A stretch of DNA of 64,000 nucleotides from Protula sp. h YS-2021. Lineage: Eukaryota; Annelida; Polychaeta; Sabellida; Serpulidae. Below are positions 44,160 through 55,800 of the stretch, one piece after another. The DNA lies in contig OX457028.1 in assembly GCA_949752745.1 (NCBI GenBank), positions 26,355,458-26,419,457 on the forward strand, written 5' to 3'. Numbering within the stretch: position 1 is the first letter of the stretch; each line of letters opens with the position of its first letter. The notes below the pieces were generated by a model, which saw only the letters and a list, made by a program, of their open reading frames with translations, did not search any database and was not told the origin of the DNA. Position numbers and translations under genes: made by a program.

Positions 44160-44600
44160 AGGGTTCAATACAAACTGTCTAAATTGTTATTCACTCAGGA
44201 GTCGGGTTACAGAACACCTGTATTCTATTCCTGAAGTGGGGCTACGTTATCTGACTTTGTGGGTATCTTAATCCTTAATTTCTATAGGCGTCTAGGTACA
44301 AGTTAAGCGATGTGGAATGTGATCACTGTAAACTATGATTTTATACTACGTATTTTTAATCAGGTGGTCACTACAGAGGTTTTACTTTCTTTTTTTATTT
44401 TTATTCGGGTACCAGAGGCAGGTCATACTGTTCTGTTTTTCCAATTCGGAAAAGTGGTCACTAAAATCAAGTTTAACTGTACTCTCTTATCCGGGTAGAG
44501 GAGGTGGGAAAGACAAACAGGTTTTGGTCTTTTTTTTCTTGGAATGGAAGGTGGTCGCTGCATCACCAATTCTATGTCACTAGTGATTTGTCTTTAGTTG
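44160..44600 (+). repeat. Degenerate ~65-bp GGTGGTCACTA tandem repeat
   Basis: GGTGGTCACTACAGAGGTTTTACT, GTGGTCACTAAAATCAAGTTT, GTGGGAAAGACAAACAGGTTTT and AAGGTGGTCGCTGC recur with TTATCCGGGT-type words between. It is a decayed relative of the clearer array at 47268-47540. Open frames over it are not conserved between units. Confidence 0.55.
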
Positions 44601-44939
44601 CTTACCGTCACTCCTTTCCCCCGTTTTTTAATGTAGGTAAGAGTCTGAAAGCGAACAAAAAAAACCCTTTTAATCCTTCGAGTCTATGGTTCTGTACAGT
44701 ACAGAAAATGCCATGTCATGTTATGTGTAGTCAGCAGCGATCACTTGTGATCTGGTTTAAATTGTACCGCCTACCGTCTCCTTCCACGGAGATTTATCAA
44801 ACCCCACTCGATCACCTCGAAACGGATCTGCAACGGCACGCCGCCCTCGGGCATTAATTTGGTTGCTATTGAAACTACCTTCCCAAAAATTCTTAAAGCT
44901 AGTGAGGCGCGAGTTTGCAATCCCGTTAGTGACCAAGCA

Positions 44940-45470
44940 CTTCATATTTTGACATCATATGACGTCACGTGTTGTCCAGTATATGTCAAAAAGAATCCCA
45001 ACAGGCGAACCCACCCAATCCATAATCCCACCAAGTCTGAAGCTGATCGGACTTTCGGGGCGTTCTCGGATTATGCTGTCAACAAGGTCTAGAATCCAAA
45101 ACAAGTAATGACGTCATACGTTGCTCTATATAACCCAAATACATTCTGAATCGTCAGGCCAACCCAAGGCATTATCCTACCAAGTTTGAAGCTAATCCGA
45201 CGTTTCGTTCCACAGCTTCAGTAATGACGCAATTGTCACGTTTTGATCTCCTATGACGTCACACTTGTCCAAAATACGTCAAATACAATTCCAACCGGCG
45301 GACCAGGGCATAATTCCACCAAGTTTGAAGCTGATCCAACATTCGAGTGTTATTATAGTAACAAAACTAAGCGTCCACAACAGACGCACATACCATATAC
45401 ACACCCTTACACACACTCACAATGCACACACAAAAATGTTTCCCTTCTACGGTAGAAAATAACCTAAAGT
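44940..45470 (-). repeat. TGACGTCA array element, diverged copy
   Basis: Three ~145-bp units each carry a perfect TGACGTCA (44960, 45109, 45254) and CCAAGT(T/C)TGAAGCTGATCC. The terminus is CACAACAGACGCACA with CA-rich sequence, but the closing hairpin is not recognisable. Same family as 34250 and 48390. Confidence 0.65.
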
Positions 45471-47029
45471 CTGTCGCTTTTTATACGGGAGGAAACTAAA
45501 GTAAACAATACGATCTGGCACATTTGCTATAGACAACAAAATAACACAAGTCAAGTCAAATTACGATTTATTTGAATTTGGAAAGGAAAGGATATTACCG
45601 AATGTTATAAAGGATATTACCGAATGTTATAAATATTTAACAATTCAAAATGAAACCCAAAGTTCATGTTAGATTTACCATAACAGTATAACGTATTATT
45701 GACAAACGGTTCCAAATTTTATTACAATAATTATTTTCACAAGCAGTTTCGAAAACAAATGACTAGAATATGCCTTCAGCTAATAAAATTCACTGATATG
45801 TTAAACTACAATTTACAAGGAGTTTCTTAAATTCAAGAAATGCACACAATTTTCATTAAAAATTCGTTTGAATAGAAATCTGCTTTTCCAAAAGAACCAG
45901 AGTCGAATTGAATTAATCCAATTTATAACTGCAATTTGGCAGGGCGCTTCCCTCTTAACCAATGCTGTAACAATATACCTAATTTTAAGCATTTCTTTCT
46001 CATAGTCCACCTATAATTCAGTTGTATTATTATGGAAACAGAATCAACTTTCCTTTTTAGCCACAAGTCTTATCCAGACGACGGATATACGCTGCTATCT
46101 GTGCCTGGTCATAGTTATCAAACAGTAGATAAGTGAGAACAACTTTTAAACTAACGCCTTAGTAAAATTGTAATGTTGAAAATATGGATCCAATAGGGCT
46201 TCATTATGTTTTTGCAGACATTTCTAAGCATTTGTTACTTGATATTAGTGATAAATAACAAATTCCGTACACGTCAGCTCGAACAAAAACCAAATGCCAG
46301 TTACGAGCCCAAAATTAACATATTACACCTATTTTTATATCACATTACAGATGTAACGTTGCAATGTTATGATCTAAATATTCAAATGGAAGATTTGTCT
46401 CCCGCAAATAAGTTTTTCCGATCCAAATTGAAAAGATCTAGAATTGGCAAATTAAGGCTTAGCACGCCTTCATTTCATACCTGAAAGTGACTTTGTCAAC
46501 TTCTATTATTTCACATTTTGTCTTAAAAATACGTTCATAACGTAAGGAAGAAAAGGATATTTTATTCTTTAATTAGAAGTGCTCCCTCATAAATGACTTG
46601 CTGCACTAGTGTTTAGAACACCCCCCCCAATCCCCCGAGACAAATTTTTGGCCGTATCTTTTTATTTGAATAAATTCAACGTAAAGTACAGAAGAAGCAT
46701 TCCTGCAATTAACTGCATTATGAAAAGCCGCTTATGCCGATGTATTTATGGCTTAAATGCTTTGTTGGTTTGACTAGCAACAAGAAAACACAGCGATATG
46801 AGATGTACAAATGAACTCATTAACATCTCTAGTCTCCTCTTGCAGCTTAGACAGCTTGCGCAAAAAGTCAACTTTTCAGTGTCAGTCAGTGATGCTCAAA
46901 ATTCGAATGGTGCCCAGCCCATGGACTCCTGCGCAAGGTATCTACTGTCGTAGATTTCGACAAACAAATTCCGTATTTTTTATTAGATCTTGAGTGGTGT
47001 TTCAGATTACATTTAAGTGCAGTTAAAGT
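45471..47029. other. AT-rich, no gene recognised
   Basis: A 22-bp exact doublet (AAGGATATTACCGAATGTTA repeated near 45588-45630) is the only structure noted. The open frame 46206-46484 starts with a hydrophobic stretch but has no recognisable domain and lies in AT-rich sequence. Confidence 0.4.
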
Positions 47030-47200
47030 ACTAGAGCGGCCGGTGCACACAAAACATAAGAGTACAGGCTTATGTTATACACTTTCAGTCGATACCTACT
47101 TAGTTTCTTGTTTTTGTGAACAAAAACAAATGTCTCCCCGACCAAACCCTTGATCCCCCCTCCCCCCTCCCAAAAAAAAATCCTTTTTTTTAATTACTGA
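47030..47200 (+). repeat. Dispersed repeat shared with 33420 and 63900
   Basis: CTAGAGCGG(C/T)C, GTGCACACAAAACAT, ATACACTTT, GTGAACAAAAACA and TCTCCCC(G/T)ACCAAA occur in the same order at 33420-33560 (sulfurtransferase intron 1). A related end lies at 63900-64000. It is an unidentified dispersed element. Confidence 0.55.
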
Positions 47201-47267
47201 AATAAAATGTTCATTTCTGCAAACATAACCTCAATTCAATGTAAAAAAACTCAAAATAAACCACTAA

Positions 47268-47540
47268 GATGGTGGTCACTAAAACAGCTATAAATGGGCG
47301 TCTTTTTTTCATCCGAGTCTGGAAGGTGGTCGCTAAAACGAGTTTTACTGTGGGCCCTTCTCACCCAGATCTGAAATAGGTCATTATAGTAGTTTTACTG
47401 TACGTTACATTTTTATCCGGGTCTGGAAGTTGGTCAAGACAGGCAGGTTTTACCGTACGTCTTTTTACCCGAATCTGGAAGGGGTCACGACGAACGGGTC
47501 TTACTTTTTATCCAGGTCTTGAAGGTGGTCGGGATTTTTT
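47268..47540 (+). repeat. ~65-bp tandem repeat (GTCTGGAAGGTGGTCGCTAA)
   Basis: About four units of TTTTTATCC(G/A)(G/A)GTCTGGAAG, TGGTC, ACG, GTTTTACTGTACGT. Units end at about 47275, 47340, 47410, 47470 and 47530. Confidence 0.65.
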
Positions 47541-48389
47541 TTTTGTTAACCATCATCCTCCACACGCCCTCCCCCCCCCCCCCCCCACAACAGCTATTTA
47601 ATATATTTCCGACTATAAACACAACTCTAACCCTTTTACCAAAGGCAACGGTAACGGTCTGTACCCTAAGTGTAGTTACAGCCATGATAGACTACCTTGT
47701 CTTCGCACATTCCCATCGGCCAAATAGCACTAGAAAGGCCTTCTTCATAACTGCGCATCTGATGACGCACCTCGGTGGGGGAAGGGGGAAGGCATTTCGG
47801 TGCCAAAATGGTGAGCTGCTTCTCATAACACAAGATATCAGATGACCCACTTTAATAGCGAAAAAAACTTCTGCAAACAATGCCGATCGATACAAAATAG
47901 CTCCTATATATAGGATGCCTTGGCAACCGAATCAAGCATGCGGCGAAAAAAAATCAATAGCTAGACCTGCTTAGACCTATAACATTCCATGACCTCGTAG
48001 ATGACGACTCCATCGTGCACCACAACTGACACTAACCCCTGACTGAGTGGCAAGTTACGTAACAGCCGCAGATGAGAAACGCACAAAAAGCTTAATTTCA
48101 GGTACTAACAAATAGCATTGGACCGACATCAATGCTGTTACTGTTTTGAAGCTTTCTAAAGAATGCAGGAACACTCGAGAATCTCCTGCAAAACGCTGAA
48201 ATCCCCAGCGTAGTTAACACCTATGTTTTGACAACAAAGGAGCCAAAAAATGGGGAGGCGGGGGGGGGGGGGTGTTGGCGTTATACACCTTTCTTGATTT
48301 TCTACACGAATTTAGTAATGTTTAATCAAAACCGTGCGACTTATCCAAGGAATAACTACACCAAATTTAAAGTCGATCCGACTTTCCGA

Positions 48390-49331
48390 TGTCGAGAAAT
48401 TTTGCTTAACAACAGATAATTTTTTTTAAAAGTTGAAACAGTCGTCTGACTGAGCCAAAGAATATCCAGAATCTTTCGGAATTACCAAACAACAATCCCA
48501 CTAAGTTTCAACTTTCTATGATGTTCAGCAGCTGAGAAATTTCGCACACAAGATTTTTATGTGATGACGTCATACACCTGCCCTAATTACGTGACATGCG
48601 TGAAAAGTTGGTAGAACCGCTCGACTGACCCAAGGAATGTTCACATAAAATTTGAAGTCGATACGGCTTTCCGTTGTCGAGATATTTCGCACACAAGACC
48701 TTGTGCAAAATATATACATATGTTACGTGATGACGTCATACGCCGCATTCTACTCGCGAAAAAATTCTACAGAGTCTTTCGGACCTACCAAGCAACAATT
48801 CCGCCACGTTTCAACTTTCTCCGAAGTTCAGCGGCTGAGAAATTTCGCACAAAACATTTTTACGTAATGACGTCATACGCCTGCCCGAATCACGTGACAT
48901 GCGTGAAAAGTTGATAGAACCGTCCGACTGACCCAAGGAATGTTCATACAAAATTTGAAGTCGATAGAACTTTCCGTTATCGAGATATATTGCACACAAG
49001 ATCTTGTTCAAAATATATACATATTTTACGTAATGACGTCATACGCCGCATTCGTTCGTTCTACTCGCGAAAAAATTCTACGAAGTCTTTCGGACATACC
49101 AAGCAACAATCCCACCAAGTTTCAACTTTCTCCGATGTTCAGCGGCTGAGAAATTTCGCCCAAAAGATTTTGACGTAATGACGTCATACGCTTGCCCTAA
49201 CCACGTGACATGCGTCAAAAGTTGATAGAACCGTCTGACCTAACCAAGGAATAAATCGATCAAGTTTGAACTCGATCCGACGTTTCGTTCTCCAGATATC
49301 TTGCACACAACACTTTGTTCACAACAGACTG

Positions 49332-49363
<32 letters not shown>

Positions 49364-49440
49364 ACACACACACGTACACACATACACACACACAGAACGT
49401 ACAAACACTATATGTCTCCCCTTGGTCGGGGAGACATAAT
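48390..49440 (-). repeat. TGACGTCA dimeric array with (CA)n and terminal hairpin
   Basis: Five perfect TGACGTCA octamers at 48565, 48731, 48868, 49034 and 49179, spaced 166, 137, 166 and 145, show alternating unit types (dimer period ~305 bp). Other unit words are GTTGATAGAACCGTC(C/T)GAC, CCCAAGGAATGTTCA, AAATTTGAAGTCGATA, GAGATAT(T/A)T(C/T)GCACACAAGA and TTTCTCCGA(A/T)GTTCAGC. The block ends with GTTCACAACAGACTGACACA, a (CA)n microsatellite (49331-49393) and a perfect 11-bp-stem hairpin TATGTCTCCCC-TTGGTC-GGGGAGACATA (49411-49438). Confidence 0.85.
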
Positions 49441-52400
49441 TAGAATACGGTACTGATCGGTATCCTAAGTCAAGAAAGCTGTGCGATTTCAGGCAGGTAG
49501 AGATGGCAATATTAAAATGCAAAAAAACCTGATTTCCAATGGAATTAATTTTACTACCAGACAGTTGTCTTAAAACTTGCCACGGAATAATCCCTGCTTT
49601 TTTATGCACTGATTAGAGATTTTTATATAAGTTGAACCATGCCTATTACACAAAGGTTATCAGACTAGGTAAGTAGTTTCTAATTTAGTTTCTGAACAGT
49701 AGGTTTAATTCGGGCATTAACAATTTTTTTACCCTTTGCTGTACGCTTAAAGATCTAAAATCAAATACATGTTGTGCAAAGGCTGCAGACGGAAACGTAA
49801 ACGATTTTAGACAATGGTGTAGTTTAGGGGACCAAACTATTTTTTAAACCATATTTTCCTCTTCTTAAAATTGAACCCTAACCTTAATCCTATTCCTAAA
49901 GCTTCCCTACTCCATAAGAAAAACTAAAAAAAACAGACTACACCATTTAAAATCTTTCATTTTATGCCTTACATTTTACACTAAAGTCTAATTTTAATAT
50001 AATATTTAAGAGTTAGTTTTACATGAAACAACTGCAGTATTAACATCAACAAATACTTCTACTATCACAAGAAAAAAATATTAACACAACATACTTTGGA
50101 TAAGCTCAAAAAACCAGAGAAAACATGGAATGGCAAGCCTTCTCGAATATAATTTCACATGCTTCTTAAAATTTAACATTTTGGCTCTGATCACTATCAA
50201 ACAATGCGACAGATCATATTAAAACCCCTTCCATCCGCGAAATAAAACTCACAGACACAGCCATTTGGTTTAAGTCAATCAACCAACATTTTGAACTTCT
50301 TAAATCGGTGTGAAAAGTGATGGGCAACCTCGGGAGTAAATGTAGAGAAACCCCTCAAGGGTCTGGTATAGGTCAGACTGTGAGCCATGCTGATGCCCCA
50401 CCCGGATAGAACTTCTTATAAACGCAATGAGAATTTGATTCTCATAACGCGTGTTAGCAAAACTGTTTACATAACAGACATCTGCACTCAAAGTCGTCGT
50501 GATGTTACTGTACGAACGAAACTGTCAATACTACACCAAAACTGAATTTCACCTTTCCAGGGCTTTTTGAGAACATCCCAAGTGTAACACAACCAAGAGC
50601 TTAAGGTTCACATACACAGACATACAGACTTCTCATTCCTATTTGGAATGATGCTTCATAGCACATACAGCACAATGTACAAGCAAAACAACATCAGTTT
50701 AATAGCTCAACATCCCATACACGACTAGAGTTGGCGAAATTTCTGTTGGAACATTATTACAAATTTGGTTACAAGAGCGCGATTTGTGCAAATTAAACTC
50801 CTTTGTTTTGGATTCACCTAAACCTACTTAAAATGGCTACTATAAACTAACTTGGAAATAGCGCACTCAAAGCTCCTATTTAGGAAAAAACGTATACCCA
50901 AGACTGCGGACAGCTCTTTGTAACATTGGCACGCACTTTATCAGATCAATCTTAGAACCTCTCCCCCCCACCCCCCTCCCTTCTTCTGCAATCCCGTGCG
51001 TAGACAGTTTACAGATAATAACTAAAGAAAGTTACACTGCATTTTGGTCTAATTCCGAATCTTATGCGTTGCATTCCGTTATCACTCACGATTTAAAACA
51101 CAGTCGAAAACACACTGAACGTTTCATGCTCCAAAATTACCATTTCTCCAACATCATCACTTCTTTTACTGAATAGTGACAAAGTAGTAACGCAGAGACA
51201 AAATATCCCACACTGACCATCCCCAACAGAAGCAAGTTTTCAATAAATAGCCAAAAATTTACATTTGCCGCAATGGTACTTGAAGGAAAGCATTATATAA
51301 CACAGGACCTCCCTTTCACCCTGGTGTTCCTTCGTAACAGCTACAGATACGTAATTTAAATCGCAACCACATCGAAAAACACTACTCTCCTCTTGGGCCT
51401 TATACAGTGATACTCAAGTAAAACGACCACCTTGTTTCTCCAGTTTGATTAAGATTGTAACTGTTTTTTGATAATTCTTTACAATTTTGTTGATTCATGT
51501 TTGTAAATGATGAAGATCATAATAAATAAACACCTGACTTTATCAACAACATAAGGGTAACAAATCAGTTTGATTCGGCGCTCCCATTTTTTTTTCAAAG
51601 ACAACGAAATATTTTAAATACAAAACAAATTTGTGTTGTTACATGACGCTTTCGCAGAGGGAGTGATAATAAAATTTGCATTACACGAGGAACAGCGGAA
51701 AGGAATGTCAACAGGAATGTCAACAGTTGAGACATAGAGAACAGGTCGGAGCACACATCAGTTCATTTCTGGCTTTAAATGTCAAAACATTTCTGTTTGC
51801 GACTTCCGTGTACGCAGGTCTCTACAAATTAAAATAGCCGGTACTACAAAAACATCAAGTAAACAAACAGCGCCTATTTATTCTGTGTTAAAAGTTCGTT
51901 GAGATTTCACTTTCAGTGTTATGTTTGATTTTCTCAGACTCATTATTCATATCTCGATATTGGAGTTTGAATAAAACAATCAATTTAGTTTCAATTCCTG
52001 TTTTGATTATACACAAGTTAAATCACTGTACATCAACAAATAACTTACACACACATTATCCATTCCACAACAAAACATAGTATCATTTATGGATTCTGAA
52101 GCAGAACCTCATATTCTAAGAACGCCATAACGAAAGCGAGACTAGATTTTGATTTAGTTACTTACATTATAAGACAGATGTGAGACGATCCAAGAAATAT
52201 TCTGATAATAGGCTTCACAGTCAACGATAACAAGAGTTAAGAGCCTGATACTTTACAAGAAAAGGTTTTACGCATTTTGATCTAATCTATTACATTATTG
52301 AAATACAACTTTCTGCAAAAAAAAAAGTTATTCAAGCGAATAAGGAATGGTTGTTTTCACACAGCTCACCCGGAACCTTTACGGTGAGTTAACGGATTTT

Positions 52401-52809
52401 CGTACAAGCTCTGGAATGTAGCAATCAATGGGAGAAAAATGTGTCGGCATGATTTTCTTTAACATTTAATAAATGGAAACCTTTTCATTTTTAAAGGCTT
52501 TAATACAACGAATATATCTTATGAGGTCGAAAAAAAATTGCTCTACTGCGTGTCTCAAATGCATAAGAAACAAAGCAATTTCCCATCTGGAGTCGCATAT
52601 ACTGACACATTTTTTCTATGTTTTCATGCTCAAATTTTAGACTGAGCCAAATGCCCAGTCAATCCTTAATAAACGGTAATCATGTGTTCGCCAAAAATTG
52701 CAGAAATACACAAAAATGTACTGACTGGAATGAGTATCATGACTGACTAAACAAAAACTTAAACTACCCTAAACGCCTTAAACTACCCTTTTGTTTTAGC
52801 CTTCTGACT
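49441..52809. other. AT-rich flank downstream of the carboxypeptidase gene
   Basis: No repeat or exon recognised. The carboxypeptidase 3' UTR must start at 52809 and run downwards. The first minus-strand AATAAA I noticed is near 51885, so the transcript end is unresolved. Confidence 0.4.
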
Positions 52810-52899
52810 TTAGAACGGGTACTTCTTGAGACTGGCCTGCAGCTGCTTATAATACTCGTACAACTCCCGGTACCCGTCTTCGTCATACTCAATCTCATT
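52810..52899 (-). CDS. Carboxypeptidase last exon and stop
   Basis: Acceptor TTTGTTTCAG|A. Encodes 29 residues, [20 protein letters not shown] then QASLKKYPF, and TAA (52810-52812). The acidic then tyrosine-rich amphipathic tail has no cleavable GPI-type hydrophobic end, arguing against a CPM-like anchor. Confidence 0.88.
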   Translation of the reverse strand, partial: NEIEYDEDGYRELYEYYKQLQASLKKYPF

Positions 52900-55800
52900 C
52901 TGAAACAAAAACACGTTAAAACAGCTCTTTAGAATACTTCAAAGATACGTGACGATATCAACACATAATATAAACTCGCCTACAGCTTTGCTGACTTGTA
53001 TTCGCGATACTTTTAAGGACTAATACCACGACTAAACCTCCTCATTTTGGCACCAACTCACAATAGTTCTAATAATGTTTTAACCACGACTAAACCTCCT
53101 CATTTTGGCACCAACTCACAATAGTTCTAATAATGTTTTAACCACGACTAAACCTCCTCATTTTGGCACCAACTCACAATAGTTCTAATAATGTTTTAAC
53201 TACAATTTATTTCTTCTCCACAAAAAACCTGTTAGAACACTTTGAATTAATTTTGTTTTGGTTGGAATATATGTTTTTGAATTAGGACTTAGATATTTAC
53301 CAATAAAATCGTACGCAAAATTCAACATATTTTGCATTTCAACAAAAGCACACACCATGAAGTGAAAAAGTTGAAAATAAACTGATGCAATGACCCAACA
53401 GTACTTACGATCCGGTCGTCGTTTTGTCTGAAGCGAAGAGTGAAGTTCTCCAGCTGGGCCTCGACATGGCCGCGGTCCACGACGGTCACGTGACGAGCCT
53501 GGGAGCACTCCAGGTCCATGTTGTCGGCCGGCGGGCAAGCCTGTACGATATACTCGCCAGGTGTCAGCAGTCGCCAATAGTCTCCCTGGTGGGCTGCAAC
53601 AAAACGCTACTATATATTACTTGAGGCATTTGCTTGATTCACTTAATATCGCCCAATGGTTTAGTCACTGTAGTCGAATCTATCGTAGTCTACTGTACTC
53701 GAATTGAAACTACCGTAGTTCTTTTACATAAGATTCTCTGGAGGAAACTGTCACGTGGTGATAAAACCTTCAGCATTGTCAGTAAGCTATGAATTTCACT
53801 GAGGAATTAACAAATTCACTGAGAACGAAGGGGACGAATACTGTCTTAAATGTTAAATGTTAAATGCAACAATCAAAAACTTTCTCACAGCGAAGTGGTA
53901 TAAAGTAGTTCCCAGCTCTAATAAAGAAATGCATACCCGAGGTAACGTCGTGGTTGAGAGGTTTATTTCCCCGAGTAATATTGGTCACAATGATACGAGC
54001 ATTGGCCACTGGTCTGTCGTTGGGATCAGACACTACGCCCTTGATGCCGATGTGGGACTGAAAGGGAAACCACCAAACCCCATCACAAACATGAAATTGC
54101 GGTCACATCAAGAAACTCAGATCTTCTATTGGTAAAGCATGAGCAAAAATATTTTGGCGCTCCTTTTACTACCAGAATAAAGTTGTTCTTTTCTACAATA
54201 TTATTTTAATATATGACACAAGACCAGTAGTATGACACAACGTTCTGCTCTGGTGTGAGGGAGCACCACATCAATCAGCTACTGCTTACACCAGCAGCTG
54301 ATAAAAAATGTCAAATCTGCCAAACACTTGGTGACGTTAAACAGTAACGTTGCACTATCAACACTGAATTAAAACAGGAAAGCAAGAAAGGGTAACTTCT
54401 TTGCTGACCAGAACACTGTGTATGTCATTTACCTGCCACATATATTCCGTTAAGGCTTTCTTGTTCTGATCCCAGTATTTGGGCAGTTCTTTTGCAGGAG
54501 GGAATTTCTCGCAACCAAGTTCCAGCGTGATCTCAAAACAGTTCGAACTCAAGTAGTTGAAATCTTGCATCCCTGCCAAGTGTAGCAAACGCCAATAAAA
54601 TAGCTGTCTATTTTGGATGAACGCTCAAACGCGGAGTATCAATGCCAAAGTACTTGCAAGTGCATTTTCTCCAATTATGAAACCGTTATAGCTTGTCCGG
54701 CACCAGCTAGGCCATGGTGAACTGGTCATTTAGTTTTGGTTGGATTGTGTTGAAAATGCTCTATCTTTCAAATTTCCCCAAACTGACTTAATCTATATGA
54801 AAGCCAGGATTCTAACAAGGAAACCACTGCTGGTTTGGGGCGGGTAGGGTAAACTGTATCGTCGGAATCCACACCAGTAGCAACTGACATTGGACATTGC
54901 ATTATACATGAACTCTGAATGCAGTTATTGTCATTATTGTTGGGTAGAGCGCAACTGACTTTCAATAGTAGCATAAATGAATACCCGATTTTTGGCATGC
55001 AGTAACACAGCCCCCCCCCCCCCCCGCTAGGAAATACAGAAAGAAGAATGCTTACCTCCTTTGACAGTGTACCATTTCGCTCCGTTTGTGATGCCATTAG
55101 GGAACTTCTCATCAGACCCCTGTCCACAGGGTCGGTGTTGACGATCGGCCATGGTCGTGTGAGTAGTCGCATACGTCTCCGCCAGGTGTCTAACAAATAG
55201 TACGCGACAGTAAGCGACAGCATGACGGAGTGGGGAGAGGGAGGGGTGGGATGGGGGTGCGCAGAACGCGTACTGTGGTTAGAAGCGGGTGTTTTCCGGG
55301 AAGTGGGCGTTTGGGCGGTTTAGATGCTTTGCGTTTGTGTTTTTTTCTGTTTGTCTAACAGCTGGCTTCGTGCGGAATTTTCTTGAGCAAATTCCAGGAG
55401 TTTCCAGGAGATTTTAGACCCAATTTCCAGGCGTTTTCCAGGAGATTTCATAACTTTTCCAGATTTTTTAGTCAGAAAGAAAGAAAACAAACGTTTTTAA
55501 ATGGCCTACCACACTCCCCTACAGCCATCCCCTCCACCCACTTTATTTAATCTTTATCCGTTAACACATTAAGATACAAAAATAAAATTAAGGATTTTTA
55601 TCCATCCCAATACGCAAAAAAAAATACGCAATGATAAGATTTCTCAATCCCTATACGCGGTTGAGTACAGGCTATAAAAACTGTGTTTGAAGAAGCTAAA
55701 TTAAAGGCCCAAATATGCGTGCGCATGCGTTTGGGTAGACCGAGTCCTCTACTCAACCGCGTATAGGGATTGAGAAATCTTATCATTGCGTATTGTTTTT

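Noticed and set aside
46206..46484. 92-residue open frame starting with a hydrophobic stretch
   Set aside because: A signal-peptide-like start was considered, but the rest has no motif, the composition is AT-rich, and no splice context supports it.
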